Positions 1 through 7,605 of a stretch of DNA of 64,000 nucleotides are shown piece after piece; position 1 is the first letter of the stretch, and each line of letters starts with the position of its first letter. This DNA comes from Metabacillus malikii (GTDB lineage: Bacteria > Bacillota > Bacilli > Bacillales > Bacillaceae): positions 186,001 to 250,000 of the forward strand of contig NZ_JAUSUD010000003.1 of assembly GCF_030813355.1 (NCBI RefSeq), in the 5' to 3' direction. A model generated the notes under the pieces. That model had not been told where the DNA came from. It made no database searches and saw nothing but the letters and a program-made list of their open reading frames with translations. Position numbers and translations under genes: made by a program.

Positions 1-704
1 CTTTCACGACAAACGAACTTTAGTCCATCTGTATCTGTAGGGATGGAAAAGCAGAAGGCGTTTTGGTTATCACCAAAATTACCGCCAGACGGAAAAATAA
101 AGACTTCATCGGTCATTCCTCCCTGTGTAGCGAGAAGTCTGGCACCTTTAATAATTAAACCATCCATATTCTTATCTACAATTCTTGCTGCGATCGGTTT
201 CTCTGCATCTTCAATATAGCTTTGTGCACGATTCACTTGGGGATTAATAAAGCTATGTGTAAACGATAAATCCTTTTCTCTTGCTTTTTCAAATAGATTC
301 ACTAAATTTTGCTGAAAGGCATCATCTTGTTGTTTGAGAATCGATGATGACATCGTAAGTGTCATTAAAACCGTATTTAAATAATCTGGTGTTCTTCCCA
401 TCATTCCCAACGTTTTACACGCCCATGTCTTAATCATCGTTCTTCGCTTCGCTAAATCATCAGTAGACTTCGGTTGCATAAAAGATAGACCAACACGATC
501 ACTAGTAAGTGGTGATGAAAAGGTCATCATTTCCACAAACTTCGGATCCACTTGTAAATCATATAAGGATGCTTTCGTTTTCATCGCACCTTTATAATCG
601 GGATGCTCAAAGAGGTTACCCTCGATTTTTTGTCCTCTTAACCATATACTGGGCTTCAAACTATTCATACGGGTAATATATTGCTCTCCATTAATCGCAG
701 GCAC
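1..704 (-). CDS. 4-hydroxyphenylacetate 3-monooxygenase family protein (HpaB type), 5' part only
   Basis: The first 234 residues of a protein whose gene runs off the left edge. The N-terminus (PAINGEQYITRMNSLKPSIW) and the later GGNFGD and TQGGMTDEV stretches fit the N-terminal and middle parts of the FADH2-dependent 4-hydroxyphenylacetate 3-hydroxylase family (usually about 480 residues). Family members hydroxylate aromatic rings using reduced flavin supplied by a separate reductase, which is not visible here. The start is taken as GTG at 704 because AAGGAG lies 8-9 nt upstream and no ATG fits the frame. The true substrate cannot be told from this fragment. A CcpA-like site lies about 150 bp upstream of the start. 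Confidence 0.85.
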   Translation of the reverse strand, partial: MPAINGEQYITRMNSLKPSIWLRGQKIEGNLFEHPDYKGAMKTKASLYDLQVDPKFVEMMTFSSPLTSDRVGLSFMQPKSTDDLAKRRTMIKTWACKTLGMMGRTPDYLNTVLMTLTMSSSILKQQDDAFQQNLVNLFEKAREKDLSFTHSFINPQVNRAQSYIEDAEKPIAARIVDKNMDGLIIKGARLLATQGGMTDEVFIFPSGGNFGDNQNAFCFSIPTDTDGLKFVCRE

Positions 705-852
705 ATGATTCACTCCTTACCCAAATAATCATGTAACACTATATGCTAAATGTGTTTCTAGGTGAAATGAAAAATGTAAGAAAAAGTGAATCTCTAAGAG
801 GTATGTAATCATATGAGAGAGAATAAATTAGTAATGATAAGAAAAAGTTTCT

Positions 853-866
853 TGAAAGCGCTTTAA
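853..866. promoter_or_regulatory. candidate CcpA (cre) site
   Basis: TGAAAGCGCTTTAA matches the cre consensus TGWAANCGNTNWCA at all positions but one and is nearly a perfect palindrome. It lies between the divergent hpaB-like gene and a small rightward ORF, so it could mediate glucose repression of either. Based on the motif alone. Confidence 0.45.
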
Positions 867-935
867 TTTAGTTTTAGAAATAACCACCGTGGTAAAAATA
901 GTAAATATATTTCGATTTTGAAGGGTGTGGGAAAA

Positions 936-1052
936 GTGCACGAAGAGAACTTTTTTAAAGGTATGGCTTGGGCAACATTGCTTAGTGTACCATTATGGAT
1001 ATCATTTTTAGGCTGGATAAAAATCACCTTTCATTTTCTGAAAGGATTTTAG
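936..1052 (+). CDS. small hydrophobic protein, 38 residues
   Basis: A short frame starting with GTG, preceded by AAGGGTG about 8 nt upstream. The product begins MHEENFFKGMAWATLLSVPL, followed by a hydrophobic stretch ending at a TAG stop. It would be a single-pass membrane peptide with a short charged cytoplasmic head. Small proteins of this general shape (a charged head, then FFKG, then a hydrophobic helix) are common in Bacillaceae, but I cannot assign a function. Overprediction is possible because the reading frame is short. Confidence 0.5.
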   Translation: MHEENFFKGMAWATLLSVPLWISFLGWIKITFHFLKGF

Positions 1053-1078
1053 TTCAAAAGAACTGATGTATAATAATT

Positions 1079-1106
1079 AATTATACCTATTATTTTTGGT
1101 ATAATT
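1079..1106. promoter_or_regulatory. inverted repeat over the pdeH promoter
   Basis: AATTATACC, 10 nt, GGTATAATT: a perfect 9-bp inverted repeat whose right arm overlaps the candidate -35 of the pdeH promoter. It may be an operator or simply an AT-rich hairpin. No regulator can be named. Confidence 0.35.
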
Positions 1107-1134
1107 TATCACGACTTGTAATAAGTGTTATAAT
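1106..1134 (+). promoter_or_regulatory. SigA-type promoter of pdeH
   Basis: TTATCA at 1106-1111 and a perfect TATAAT at 1129-1134 with a 17-bp spacer, 64 bp upstream of the pdeH start. Confidence 0.55.
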
Positions 1135-1197
1135 ACTTCTGTGAATATAGTAAAATAGATAGATGTTTTGTGTAATCGTGGCTCTGGGGGTTAAGGG

Positions 1198-2418
1198 ATG
1201 GAAGTATTTGTGGCTAAACAGCCAATATTTAATCGAAATGAAGAAGTAATAGCATATGAACTTCTATATCGAGGGAGTAAGGAGAATTATTTTCCGGATA
1301 TTGATGGGGATCAAGCAACTGTAGAAGTCATTATAAACAGTTTTTTAAATATCGGCATGAATGAATTATCAGATGGTAAGAAGTGTTACGTCAATTTCAC
1401 TAAAAAACTGTTGGAGACAAAAGTACCGACTTATTTTAATCCAAGTTCAATTGTTGTCGAAATTTTAGAAGATGTAGAAATTGATGAGTCATTAGTAAGG
1501 CTATGCAGAGAGCTTAAACAATTAGGCTATACAATCGCGTTAGACGACTTTAAAATTCAAGAGAAATATGCTTTATTACCTGCACTCATTCAATATATAG
1601 ATATTATTAAAGTCGATTTTTTACATACTACGAAGGCTGCACAAATGCAGATAATTAAAAAGTACAAGCCTCATGATATTAAGTTACTAGCTGAAAAGGT
1701 AGAAACACGTGAAGAGTTCCTCTTTGCCTATAAAATAGGCTATAGCTATTTTCAAGGGTACTTCTTTAGCAAACCTGAAGTTATATCAAGCTATGATGTC
1801 CCAGTATATATGAATACCTATTACCAATTGCTAAATGAAATAGCGAAGCCTGAACCAAATATAGATATTATCGCAATGAATATTGAGCAAGATTTATCAT
1901 TATCATATAAGCTGTTAAAACTTATCAATTCACCGGCTTTACGACCAAGAAATAAAATAACATCTATTAAACAGGCCATTGTATTACTAGGTTTGAATGA
2001 AATAAAAAAGTGGATTTATGTTCTATCAATTCAACCGGATAAACAAGGTAGTTCAAAGATGAAAGAAGTTGTAAGAATTTCTTTGATGAGAGCTAAGATA
2101 TGTGAATTAATAGCGAGTTACCTAGGAGAACAGCTCACTTCCTCCTATATGTTAACAGGTATGCTTTCATTAATGGATACACTGCTACATCGTAGGCTAG
2201 AAGATATAGTAAAAGATTTACCATTATCAGATGAAATACAGGAAGCACTATTGTATCGAGAAAATAATCTTGGACAAGTATTAAAATGGTCAATCCAAAT
2301 AGAAAAGGGTAATACCTCGATTGAAGGATTGAACATTTCAGATGAGAAACTTTTTACGTTTTATAAAGAAGCAAGCAAATGGGCTACCTCGATTATGGAG
2401 ATTCAAGAAAACTCGTGA
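1198..2418 (+). CDS. pdeH: EAL-HDOD cyclic-di-GMP phosphodiesterase PdeH (YuxH)
   Basis: 406 residues, the length and opening (MEVFVAKQPIFNRNEEVIAY) of B. subtilis PdeH/YuxH. An EAL domain occupies about residues 1-200 and a HDOD domain about 200-390. The EAL signature Glu is in AYELLYRG, and metal and substrate residues appear in VVEILED, ALDDFK, DIIKVD, LLAEKVET and YFQGYFF, so catalysis is likely intact. PdeH degrades c-di-GMP and keeps cells motile in B. subtilis. The ATG follows a GGGGG/AAGGG stretch. The gene is monocistronic, with its own promoter and a strong terminator whose stem begins inside its last codons. It lies near degQ-comQXPA, as in B. subtilis. A diguanylate cyclase occurs at 53.2 kb. 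Confidence 0.9.
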   Translation: MEVFVAKQPIFNRNEEVIAYELLYRGSKENYFPDIDGDQATVEVIINSFLNIGMNELSDGKKCYVNFTKKLLETKVPTYFNPSSIVVEILEDVEIDESLVRLCRELKQLGYTIALDDFKIQEKYALLPALIQYIDIIKVDFLHTTKAAQMQIIKKYKPHDIKLLAEKVETREEFLFAYKIGYSYFQGYFFSKPEVISSYDVPVYMNTYYQLLNEIAKPEPNIDIIAMNIEQDLSLSYKLLKLINSPALRPRNKITSIKQAIVLLGLNEIKKWIYVLSIQPDKQGSSKMKEVVRISLMRAKICELIASYLGEQLTSSYMLTGMLSLMDTLLHRRLEDIVKDLPLSDEIQEALLYRENNLGQVLKWSIQIEKGNTSIEGLNISDEKLFTFYKEASKWATSIMEIQENS

Positions 2419-2459
2419 AATGCTAGGGTGATTTACCTAGCGCTTTCACGAGTTTTTTT
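2411..2459 (+). terminator. terminator between convergent pdeH and terC
   Basis: ACTCGTGAAA pairs with TTTCACGAGT, an inner GCTAGG/CCTAGC extends the hairpin, and seven T follow. The stem overlaps the pdeH stop codon. It can probably also serve the leftward terC gene, which ends at 2433. Confidence 0.85.
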
Positions 2460-3104
2460 GCTTTTTATATAACCGAAAGAAACTAAGCCTATCACAACAA
2501 TAAACTCAAAGCTGTACTGCAGCCAATTATTTTCAAAGAATGCTTGTAAAAAAGGTTCCTTTACAATCATCTTTGTTGCTGTCCATGCGACAACTGCGGC
2601 ACCTATGAAAATGATAATCGGATATTTCTCCATAAAGCGAAGAATAATTGTACTTCCTAAAATGACGATCGGGATAGAAATAATCAACCCTAAAATAACT
2701 AACAAGAAGTTTCCATGTGCAGCCCCTGCTACAGCTAGGACGTTATCAAGACCCATCGCTGCATCAGCGATCACAATTGTCCGTATTGCAGACCAAAAGC
2801 TGTTACCAGTTTTAATTTCATGATTATCCTCTTCTGTCATTAATTTATAAGAAATCCATAACAAGGTTAACCCGCCTATTAATAACAGTCCTGGGATTTT
2901 TAATAAATAAACGACGACAATTGTGGCTAGTGAACGAATTAAGATTGCTCCAACTGTCCCCCATATGATTGCCTTTTTCTGTTGCTCCTTCGGTAATCGT
3001 TTCGCAGCAAGTCCGATTACAATAGCATTATCACCTGCTAAAACCAAATCCATCACAACGATTGATAACAGGGCAGTGACAAACTCCATCGAAAAAACGT
3101 CCAT
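2433..3104 (-). CDS. TerC family integral membrane protein (YjbE-like)
   Basis: A 223-residue polytopic membrane protein with the TerC signature MDLVLAGDNAIVIGLA near the N-terminus and the paired motif ADAAMGLDNVLAVAGAA in the middle. The acidic and Asn residues of both motifs sit in membrane helices. B. subtilis relatives (YjbE, YkoY, YceF) are tied to manganese export and metalation of secreted proteins, and the length is closest to YjbE. The start is set at 3104 because GAGGTG lies 6-7 nt upstream; a longer frame to 3137 lacks such a site. No yybP-ykoY riboswitch is visible upstream, although one occurs at 56.8 kb. The metal preference is inferred from the family. Confidence 0.85.
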   Translation of the reverse strand: MDVFSMEFVTALLSIVVMDLVLAGDNAIVIGLAAKRLPKEQQKKAIIWGTVGAILIRSLATIVVVYLLKIPGLLLIGGLTLLWISYKLMTEEDNHEIKTGNSFWSAIRTIVIADAAMGLDNVLAVAGAAHGNFLLVILGLIISIPIVILGSTIILRFMEKYPIIIFIGAAVVAWTATKMIVKEPFLQAFFENNWLQYSFEFIVVIGLVSFGYIKSKKTRESAR

Positions 3105-3232
3105 TTCCTTCACCTCACTGTTAGTTAGCTTTTGCAAATGTAAAAAATGTAATCCAAGTAAATATTAGAAAAGATAAAAAAACTATTTACATAGGAGAAA
3201 ATTCTGATTATTATATATTTAACGTTATATAC

Positions 3233-3256
3233 TCAATGTTGAATAGTTAATGTTAA
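3233..3256 (+). promoter_or_regulatory. PadR-type tandem operator upstream of the ABC exporter
   Basis: Two 10-bp palindromic sites, TCAATGTTGA (3233-3242) and TTAATGTTAA (3247-3256), spaced 14 bp start to start. The same arrangement occurs before padR at 4770-4793, sharing ATACTCAATRTTGAATAGTW. It lies 25 bp upstream of the ATPase start, so it should block transcription of the exporter. Confidence 0.7.
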
Positions 3257-3280
3257 TTATTTATGGAGGTGCTTGTAGTG

Positions 3281-4000
3281 ATGGATTATATTTTAATAAA
3301 TGGTCTAAAAAAAACCTATAAACAGATAGAAATTGTAAAAAATATTAGTTTTAACATTAGAAAAAATGAAATTTTAGCGATTATTGGGCCGAATGGCGCC
3401 GGTAAAACAACTACTTTAGACCTTATTCTACAATTGAAGAAAGCAGATGAGGGGAATATTGAATATTGGAAATCAAAGCCAAAAGAAAGTATTGGTGTAC
3501 AGCTGCAATCATCATGTTTTTTCCCTGGGCTAACGGCATATGAAAACATCCAATTATTTGCAGCATTATATAAAAAACGACTTGAAAGAGAAGATATATC
3601 GCTGATTTTTAAGCAATATGGACTGGAAGATGTTATGAATATAGATGCAAGAAAATTATCTGGTGGACAACAAAAAAAATTATCAATTGCATTGGCACTT
3701 ATCCACGAACCAGAAGTTGTTTTTCTAGATGAACCAACAGCTGCACTTGATCCGCGAGCAAGAATGGAAATTATACAATTAATCAAGAGGCTCCAAAGCG
3801 ATGGAAAATCAATTGTTTTAACGACACATGATATGGGAGAGGTAAAACAGTTAGCGAATCGGATTTTACTATTAGAAAGAGGAGAAATTGTTGCCTCAGG
3901 TACGATTGAAGAACTATTTGATGAGTGGAATGCAACAACTGTTGATGAATTATATTTAAACATTATAAAGGAGGATAATCAGAATGCTTACAGTTTGTAA
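3281..4000 (+). CDS. ABC transporter ATP-binding protein
   Basis: A 239-residue nucleotide-binding subunit. Walker A is GPNGAGKTT, the Q-loop lies near GVQLQSSCFF, the signature is LSGGQQKK, Walker B is VVFLDEPTAALDP and the switch His is in TTHDM. The length and the following ABC-2 permease point to an exporter of the drug or lipid (CcmA/DrrA-like) class. Start ATG 3281 sits 9 nt after GGAGGTG; the ATG at 3263 overlaps that ribosome binding site and is rejected. The stop lies inside the start of the permease gene, so the two are translationally coupled. The substrate is unknown. PadR control is suggested by the operator upstream. Confidence 0.9.
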   Translation: MDYILINGLKKTYKQIEIVKNISFNIRKNEILAIIGPNGAGKTTTLDLILQLKKADEGNIEYWKSKPKESIGVQLQSSCFFPGLTAYENIQLFAALYKKRLEREDISLIFKQYGLEDVMNIDARKLSGGQQKKLSIALALIHEPEVVFLDEPTAALDPRARMEIIQLIKRLQSDGKSIVLTTHDMGEVKQLANRILLLERGEIVASGTIEELFDEWNATTVDELYLNIIKEDNQNAYSL

Positions 4001-4727
4001 ATCGATGATGCTAATGTCAATTCGTGATAAAATTACAGTCTTTTATGCAATACTCTTTCCGATAGGCTTAATGATTGGACTTGGATTGTATATTGGGTCG
4101 AAAGAGTATAATCCAATGTTAATGACTGGAGTAATCACAATCAGTATGATATTTTGGGGCTTACAAGGTACAGCTTTTCAAATCCATTGGCAACGAAATC
4201 GCGGTGTATTTAAACTAGTAAAGTTAACACCAATATCGTTACTACTGTTTATCTTGGCATTTTCATTTGCACGAACGCTTATTGGTACAGTCATAAATGT
4301 AATCATTCTATTAATAGGTATTGGATTTTTCGAGATTCCATTGAGCTTTACTGATTTCACAATGATGTTTCTATTCACAATTGTTGGTTCACTCATATTT
4401 TCTACTCTAGGTATTTTGCTCGCCAACATTACTAAAAATGAGGGGCAAATGAATATGTTTGCAACGCTTGTAAATATCCCAATGATATTTGGTGTAGAAG
4501 CATTTTTCTCAACAAATTCATTACCTGATTGGCTAATCGTGATGGGAAAGTTTTTTCCGGCAGCATATTTTGTAGAGGGATTTCACATTGTTTTAGGTTT
4601 AAGTAATGCGAACATCTTTGTGCAACTCCTTTTTTTAATCGGGTTCTTAGTCATTACAATTCTCATTACAACAATAACCTTTAGCTATGAGGAAGAACAA
4701 AGCTTTTTGAGCTATAAAAAGGCATAA
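3984..4727 (+). CDS. ABC-2 type permease
   Basis: A 247-residue protein with six predicted membrane segments, the usual size of a DrrB/ABC-2 permease half. It overlaps the ATPase gene by 17 nt and has AAAGGAGG 8-9 nt before its ATG, indicating a coupled exporter. The conserved region FAMLVNIPMIF.. typical of ABC-2 permeases is represented by MNMFATLVNIPMIFGVEAFF, followed by a PAAYFVEGF loop. Together with the ATPase and the downstream PadR regulator it forms a self-regulated export module. The substrate (antibiotic, peptide or lipid) cannot be told from the sequence. Confidence 0.85.
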   Translation: MLTVCKSMMLMSIRDKITVFYAILFPIGLMIGLGLYIGSKEYNPMLMTGVITISMIFWGLQGTAFQIHWQRNRGVFKLVKLTPISLLLFILAFSFARTLIGTVINVIILLIGIGFFEIPLSFTDFTMMFLFTIVGSLIFSTLGILLANITKNEGQMNMFATLVNIPMIFGVEAFFSTNSLPDWLIVMGKFFPAAYFVEGFHIVLGLSNANIFVQLLFLIGFLVITILITTITFSYEEEQSFLSYKKA

Positions 4728-4769
4728 CGACGACCACCTGTCATCGATAGATTTGATATGTTATAATAC

Positions 4770-4793
4770 TCAATATTGAATAGTAAATATTGA
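4770..4793 (+). promoter_or_regulatory. PadR-type tandem operator at padR
   Basis: TCAATATTGA (4770-4779) and TAAATATTGA (4784-4793), with the same 14-bp register as the copy before the exporter. A TATAAT at about 4762-4767 lies directly upstream and the right arm runs into the padR ribosome binding site, so autoregulation is likely. Confidence 0.7.
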
Positions 4794-4806
4794 GGTGTTT
4801 ACAAAC

Positions 4807-5343
4807 ATGACAAGACTTGTTGTTTTAGGGTTACTAAAAAGAAAACCAATGTCCGGATATGAAATACAACAACTACTTCTAACGAGTCAAACAGATAAAT
4901 GGGCTGGCATATTACCTGGTTCGATTTATCATGCGTTAAAGAAAATGGATAAAGAAGGATTAGTAGCTATTGAGGCAGTAGAACAAACAGGTAATCGCTC
5001 TAAGGCAATCTATAAAATTACTGAGTCTGGCGAAACAGAATTTTTAGCGCTTTTAAAGGCAGCATTCAAGGAAAAGTCCGTATTATTACCAACATCTATT
5101 TATTCTGCTATCTCCTTTATTGAGGAATTACCAAAAGTGGATATTATCGAAGCATTGGAAGAGCAAAGAGAACGATTAGAAACAGACATGCAAGAAATGA
5201 AAATTGGTGAAGAAGTAAAGTCAAATGTCATGGATTTGGACTATATGACAAAACTTTCGTTTAAAAATATATATGACCAGTACACGTTGCAAATTAACTT
5301 CCTAACTGAAATGCTAGAATACTTATATTCTCAAAAAAAATGA
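4807..5343 (+). CDS. PadR family transcriptional regulator
   Basis: 178 residues. An N-terminal winged helix (MTRLVVLGLLKRKPMSGYEI, then GSIYHALKKMDKEGLV) is typical of the PadR family, and the C-terminal half is rich in Glu and Lys and predicted helical, as in PadR dimerisation domains. The start is ATG 4807, because GAGGTG at 4792-4797 is its ribosome binding site and the upstream GTG lies inside it. PadR proteins often repress a neighbouring ABC exporter and release DNA on binding the drug. Here the identical tandem sites at the exporter and at padR support repression of both. Confidence 0.88.
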   Translation: MTRLVVLGLLKRKPMSGYEIQQLLLTSQTDKWAGILPGSIYHALKKMDKEGLVAIEAVEQTGNRSKAIYKITESGETEFLALLKAAFKEKSVLLPTSIYSAISFIEELPKVDIIEALEEQRERLETDMQEMKIGEEVKSNVMDLDYMTKLSFKNIYDQYTLQINFLTEMLEYLYSQKK

Positions 5344-5360
5344 GGAAATAAAGGAGTTTT

Positions 5361-5400
5361 CTTAAATATGTCGAAAGGTAATAAATGACATATATTTAAG
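5361..5400 (+). promoter_or_regulatory. inverted repeat before the 74-residue ORF
   Basis: CTTAAATATGTC and GACATATATTTAAG form an imperfect 12-bp inverted repeat with a 14-nt loop, ending at the putative AGGGGG ribosome binding site of the next ORF. It may be an operator or a hairpin affecting translation. Confidence 0.3.
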
Positions 5401-5417
5401 GGGGTCTCTGTTTCTCT

Positions 5418-5642
5418 ATGGGAGTTCAGCCAACATTTTATGTATTGGACGACAAGATGGTTGCTGTTTTTTCGGTTATGAAAGACAATTGCAAGGTCAA
5501 TATGGAATGCTTGTTTTCAAAGACTGGAATTGAAGATTACACCTTAGAGTATCATGGACCTAACGAAAAGAAAGAAGAACTATTAAATATAGCCATTTTA
5601 AAGGCACAAGACATTTTTGAGCAAAGTATCCTAACTGTTTAG
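5418..5642 (+). CDS. conserved-looking hypothetical protein, 74 residues
   Basis: A 74-residue soluble protein starting MGVQPTFYVLDDKMVAVFSV. It has no signal peptide, membrane segment or motif that I recognise, and appears to be a small alpha/beta protein with two Cys. AGGGGG lies about 12 nt upstream of the ATG, a long spacing. It is transcribed alone between padR and degQ and ends one base before a strong terminator, which supports its being a real gene. Confidence 0.6.
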   Translation: MGVQPTFYVLDDKMVAVFSVMKDNCKVNMECLFSKTGIEDYTLEYHGPNEKKEELLNIAILKAQDIFEQSILTV

Positions 5643-5644
5643 TC

Positions 5645-5702
5645 AAAGGTTGACCGTTATGCTTTCCTTGCATTGAGAAAGTATAACGGTCAACCTTTTT
5701 AA
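5645..5702 (+). terminator. strong rho-independent terminator
   Basis: AAAGGTTGACCGTTAT and ATAACGGTCAACCTTTTT form a stem of about 16 bp with an extra CTTTC/GAAAG inner arm, then a T-run. It closes the 74-residue ORF. Confidence 0.9.
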
Positions 5703-5980
5703 TTTATCTAAAAGAGTAGTTAATGTTTTTACGATGTTTGAGAATTTATCGAATGATTTTGCAATGGAGTAAACTTAACTAATGATAGATTAAGAAATGA
5801 GTGTTGACTGAACCATAATAAATTAAAAAAGACTAGTATAATTCGTGTTTGAAATTTATAGAATCGGGTATATCAATCATTGATTAGCTCATTCTCTAGC
5901 ACTAGGCAAGTCAACATCCTTTGGATTAAAACGTTGGGAAAAATATTTGAATATTGCTTGAATTTGTATATTTTGGACTA

Positions 5981-6007
5981 TTGCGCAACCTTTGCGGTGT
6001 AACGCAC
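5981..6007 (+). promoter_or_regulatory. candidate ComA-binding site upstream of degQ
   Basis: TTGCGG (5992-5997), 4 nt, ACGCAC (6002-6007) matches four of six bases of the second arm of the ComA box TTGCGG-N4-CCGCAA. A further half-site TTGCGC lies at 5981-5986. B. subtilis degQ is activated by ComA~P from such an arrangement, and the gene downstream here is degQ with comQXPA beyond it. The stretch 5703-5980 otherwise shows only AT-rich sequence. Confidence 0.6.
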
Positions 6008-6125
6008 TAAGTATTACGTAATGTTTTCGGTGTAAATGATCCTCAATTAAAGTAAACTTAGTATTGAAGATACATAGTGTTCGTTGGCCATGCATTCGCT
6101 TTAAATTTTATAAGGAGGGTGAACA

Positions 6126-6266
6126 ATGGATCAGCAAAAAATTGAAGAACTAGCACAAATGTTATTAAAACTTGAACAAGAAATAATTGAAACAAAAGCA
6201 TCGTTGCAAAACATAAATGAAAGTATAGATAAATATAACAAGTACGATTTTCTACATGTTTCATAA
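6126..6266 (+). CDS. degQ: degradation enzyme regulation protein DegQ
   Basis: 46 residues, exactly the length of B. subtilis DegQ. The product begins MDQQKIEELAQMLLKLEQEI and ends DKYNKYDFLHVS. The central LxNINxSIDxYxKY pattern matches DegQ. DegQ stimulates phosphotransfer from DegS to DegU and raises exoenzyme and antibiotic production. AAGGAGGGTG ends about 5 nt before the ATG. As in B. subtilis it precedes comQ in the same direction. A terminator follows at 6335. A candidate ComA box lies about 120 bp upstream of the start, suggesting quorum control. The gene is short enough to be missed by length-filtered gene calling. Confidence 0.93.
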   Translation: MDQQKIEELAQMLLKLEQEIIETKASLQNINESIDKYNKYDFLHVS

Positions 6267-6334
6267 TTATTCATTTCAACTTCTTCGAAACCGACATAAA
6301 AAAGTTAGTGACAACTGAAAATGGGAAACTTAAA

Positions 6335-6362
6335 AAACTTGGTGAATAACCAAGTTTTTTTG
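6335..6362 (+). terminator. terminator after degQ
   Basis: AAAACTTGG, 7 nt, CCAAGTTTT followed by a T-run. Confidence 0.85.
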
Positions 6363-6482
6363 TGTAAAATATTGACAAATGATAGAGTGATAGTGGAAAA
6401 TGTAATAGAATAAAGGTATTATCTACTAGTGTACCTACTCAAAGTTTTTGATATATAGTAAAATTATATCAAAGGGGTGACG

Positions 6483-7403
6483 GTGATAATCGAACTGAAA
6501 CATAAAGAAATCGTGAAGCAACAAATGCAACAACTCATTACCTCACATATAAACAATCTTGAACAAAAAGACCTATTACTTTCTTTTTTAAATGCAAAGC
6601 AGCATATGAATTTTGGTCGTCTAGCAATTGTTCATCACCAAGTATTTGGTGGAAGAGATCCAGAAATCTTTAGATTAGCTGCAGCCATCGAACTTTTAGT
6701 TCTATCATTTGATATGTTTGATGACTTAGAGGACATGGATAATTTTGCAGAACCGTGGATGAAAATTGACCGAGCAATTGCACTAAATACCGCAACAACA
6801 CTTTACTCATTAAGTCAGCAGTCAATTTTATCTCTAACATCCGAGAATAAACAACGCATTCTTCATCTCTTTTTAAGTTCAGCTATTAAAGCTATGGATG
6901 GACAACATGAAGATTTGCGAAATACCGCGACAACCGAAGCTGAGATGTTAGATGTAATAAAACGTAAATCAGGTACACTTATCTCATTAGCAACAGTATC
7001 TGGAATGCTCCTAGCAAATGAATTTCATCCGGAAGTGAAGGAATATTCCTATCACATCGGCATCGCTGGCCAAATAGACAATGATGTCAGAGATTTATTT
7101 AATGACGAGAAGCGTACAAAAGCAATTGGAAGAACAACACTAGCAACGTTATTTTTACAAAAAGGCTATAACAAACATTCAGAAGAGTTAGTAGTATTCT
7201 TTAATAGTGGTAAAACTATCAGTGATGAATTTGGCAGCATTAAAAGTTATAAGCAAAAACTAGCAGATGCAGGTGTTTTACAATATTTAAATGTGTTGAA
7301 GCAAGTCTCGATTAATAGAGCTTTCAAACAGATTGAAAAATTAGATTTAGATGTGCCTCTTAGGGATAAACTGAAGAATCAATTATTTAAAACCGAAAAC
7401 TAA
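6483..7403 (+). CDS. comQ: ComX prenyltransferase ComQ
   Basis: 306 residues of the isoprenyl diphosphate synthase fold. The first Asp-rich motif is in FDMFDDLEDMD (about residue 80) and the second is DNDVRDL (about 200), both metal and diphosphate binding. ComQ prenylates a Trp of the ComX precursor and processes it. The start is taken as GTG 6483, 5 nt after AAAGGGG; the GTG at 6477 overlaps that site. comX begins 17 nt after its stop and comP and comA follow, which fixes the identification over other polyprenyl synthases. Sequence is divergent from B. subtilis, as is usual for this fast-evolving locus. Confidence 0.9.
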   Translation: MIIELKHKEIVKQQMQQLITSHINNLEQKDLLLSFLNAKQHMNFGRLAIVHHQVFGGRDPEIFRLAAAIELLVLSFDMFDDLEDMDNFAEPWMKIDRAIALNTATTLYSLSQQSILSLTSENKQRILHLFLSSAIKAMDGQHEDLRNTATTEAEMLDVIKRKSGTLISLATVSGMLLANEFHPEVKEYSYHIGIAGQIDNDVRDLFNDEKRTKAIGRTTLATLFLQKGYNKHSEELVVFFNSGKTISDEFGSIKSYKQKLADAGVLQYLNVLKQVSINRAFKQIEKLDLDVPLRDKLKNQLFKTEN

Positions 7404-7420
7404 TTAAGGGAGATGTTAAT

Positions 7421-7579
7421 ATGCAAGAACTTGTAAATTTTTTAATTGAAAATCCAGAAGTTGTTGAGAAAGTTGTAAATGGAGAAGCTAGTTTGTTAGG
7501 TGTAGATATTGAGGATGTTTTTAGTGTAGTTGAGGGGATTTTAGGAACGGGTAAATTAGTAAATATGTATTGGTATTAG
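7421..7579 (+). CDS. comX: competence pheromone precursor ComX
   Basis: 52 residues starting MQELVNFLIENPEVVEKVVN and ending GKLVNMYWY. The small size, the position between comQ and comP, and a single Trp (residue 51) near the C-terminus define it as the ComX precursor. The Trp is the expected site of geranylation or farnesylation by ComQ. Mature pheromones in Bacillus are 5-10 C-terminal residues, so the active peptide probably ends in MYWY. Only one residue follows the Trp, fewer than in the B. subtilis 168 pheromone. AAGGGAG lies upstream of the ATG. Hypervariability of ComX means pherotype cannot be predicted. Confidence 0.92.
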   Translation: MQELVNFLIENPEVVEKVVNGEASLLGVDIEDVFSVVEGILGTGKLVNMYWY

Positions 7580-7605
7580 TAGCATAATATTGAAAGGTGT
7601 TTTTA

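Noticed and set aside
5889-6264. Two leftward ORFs of 68 codons overlapping degQ and its upstream region
   Set aside because: Composition is unlike a protein, one is antisense to degQ, and no ribosome binding sites are present.
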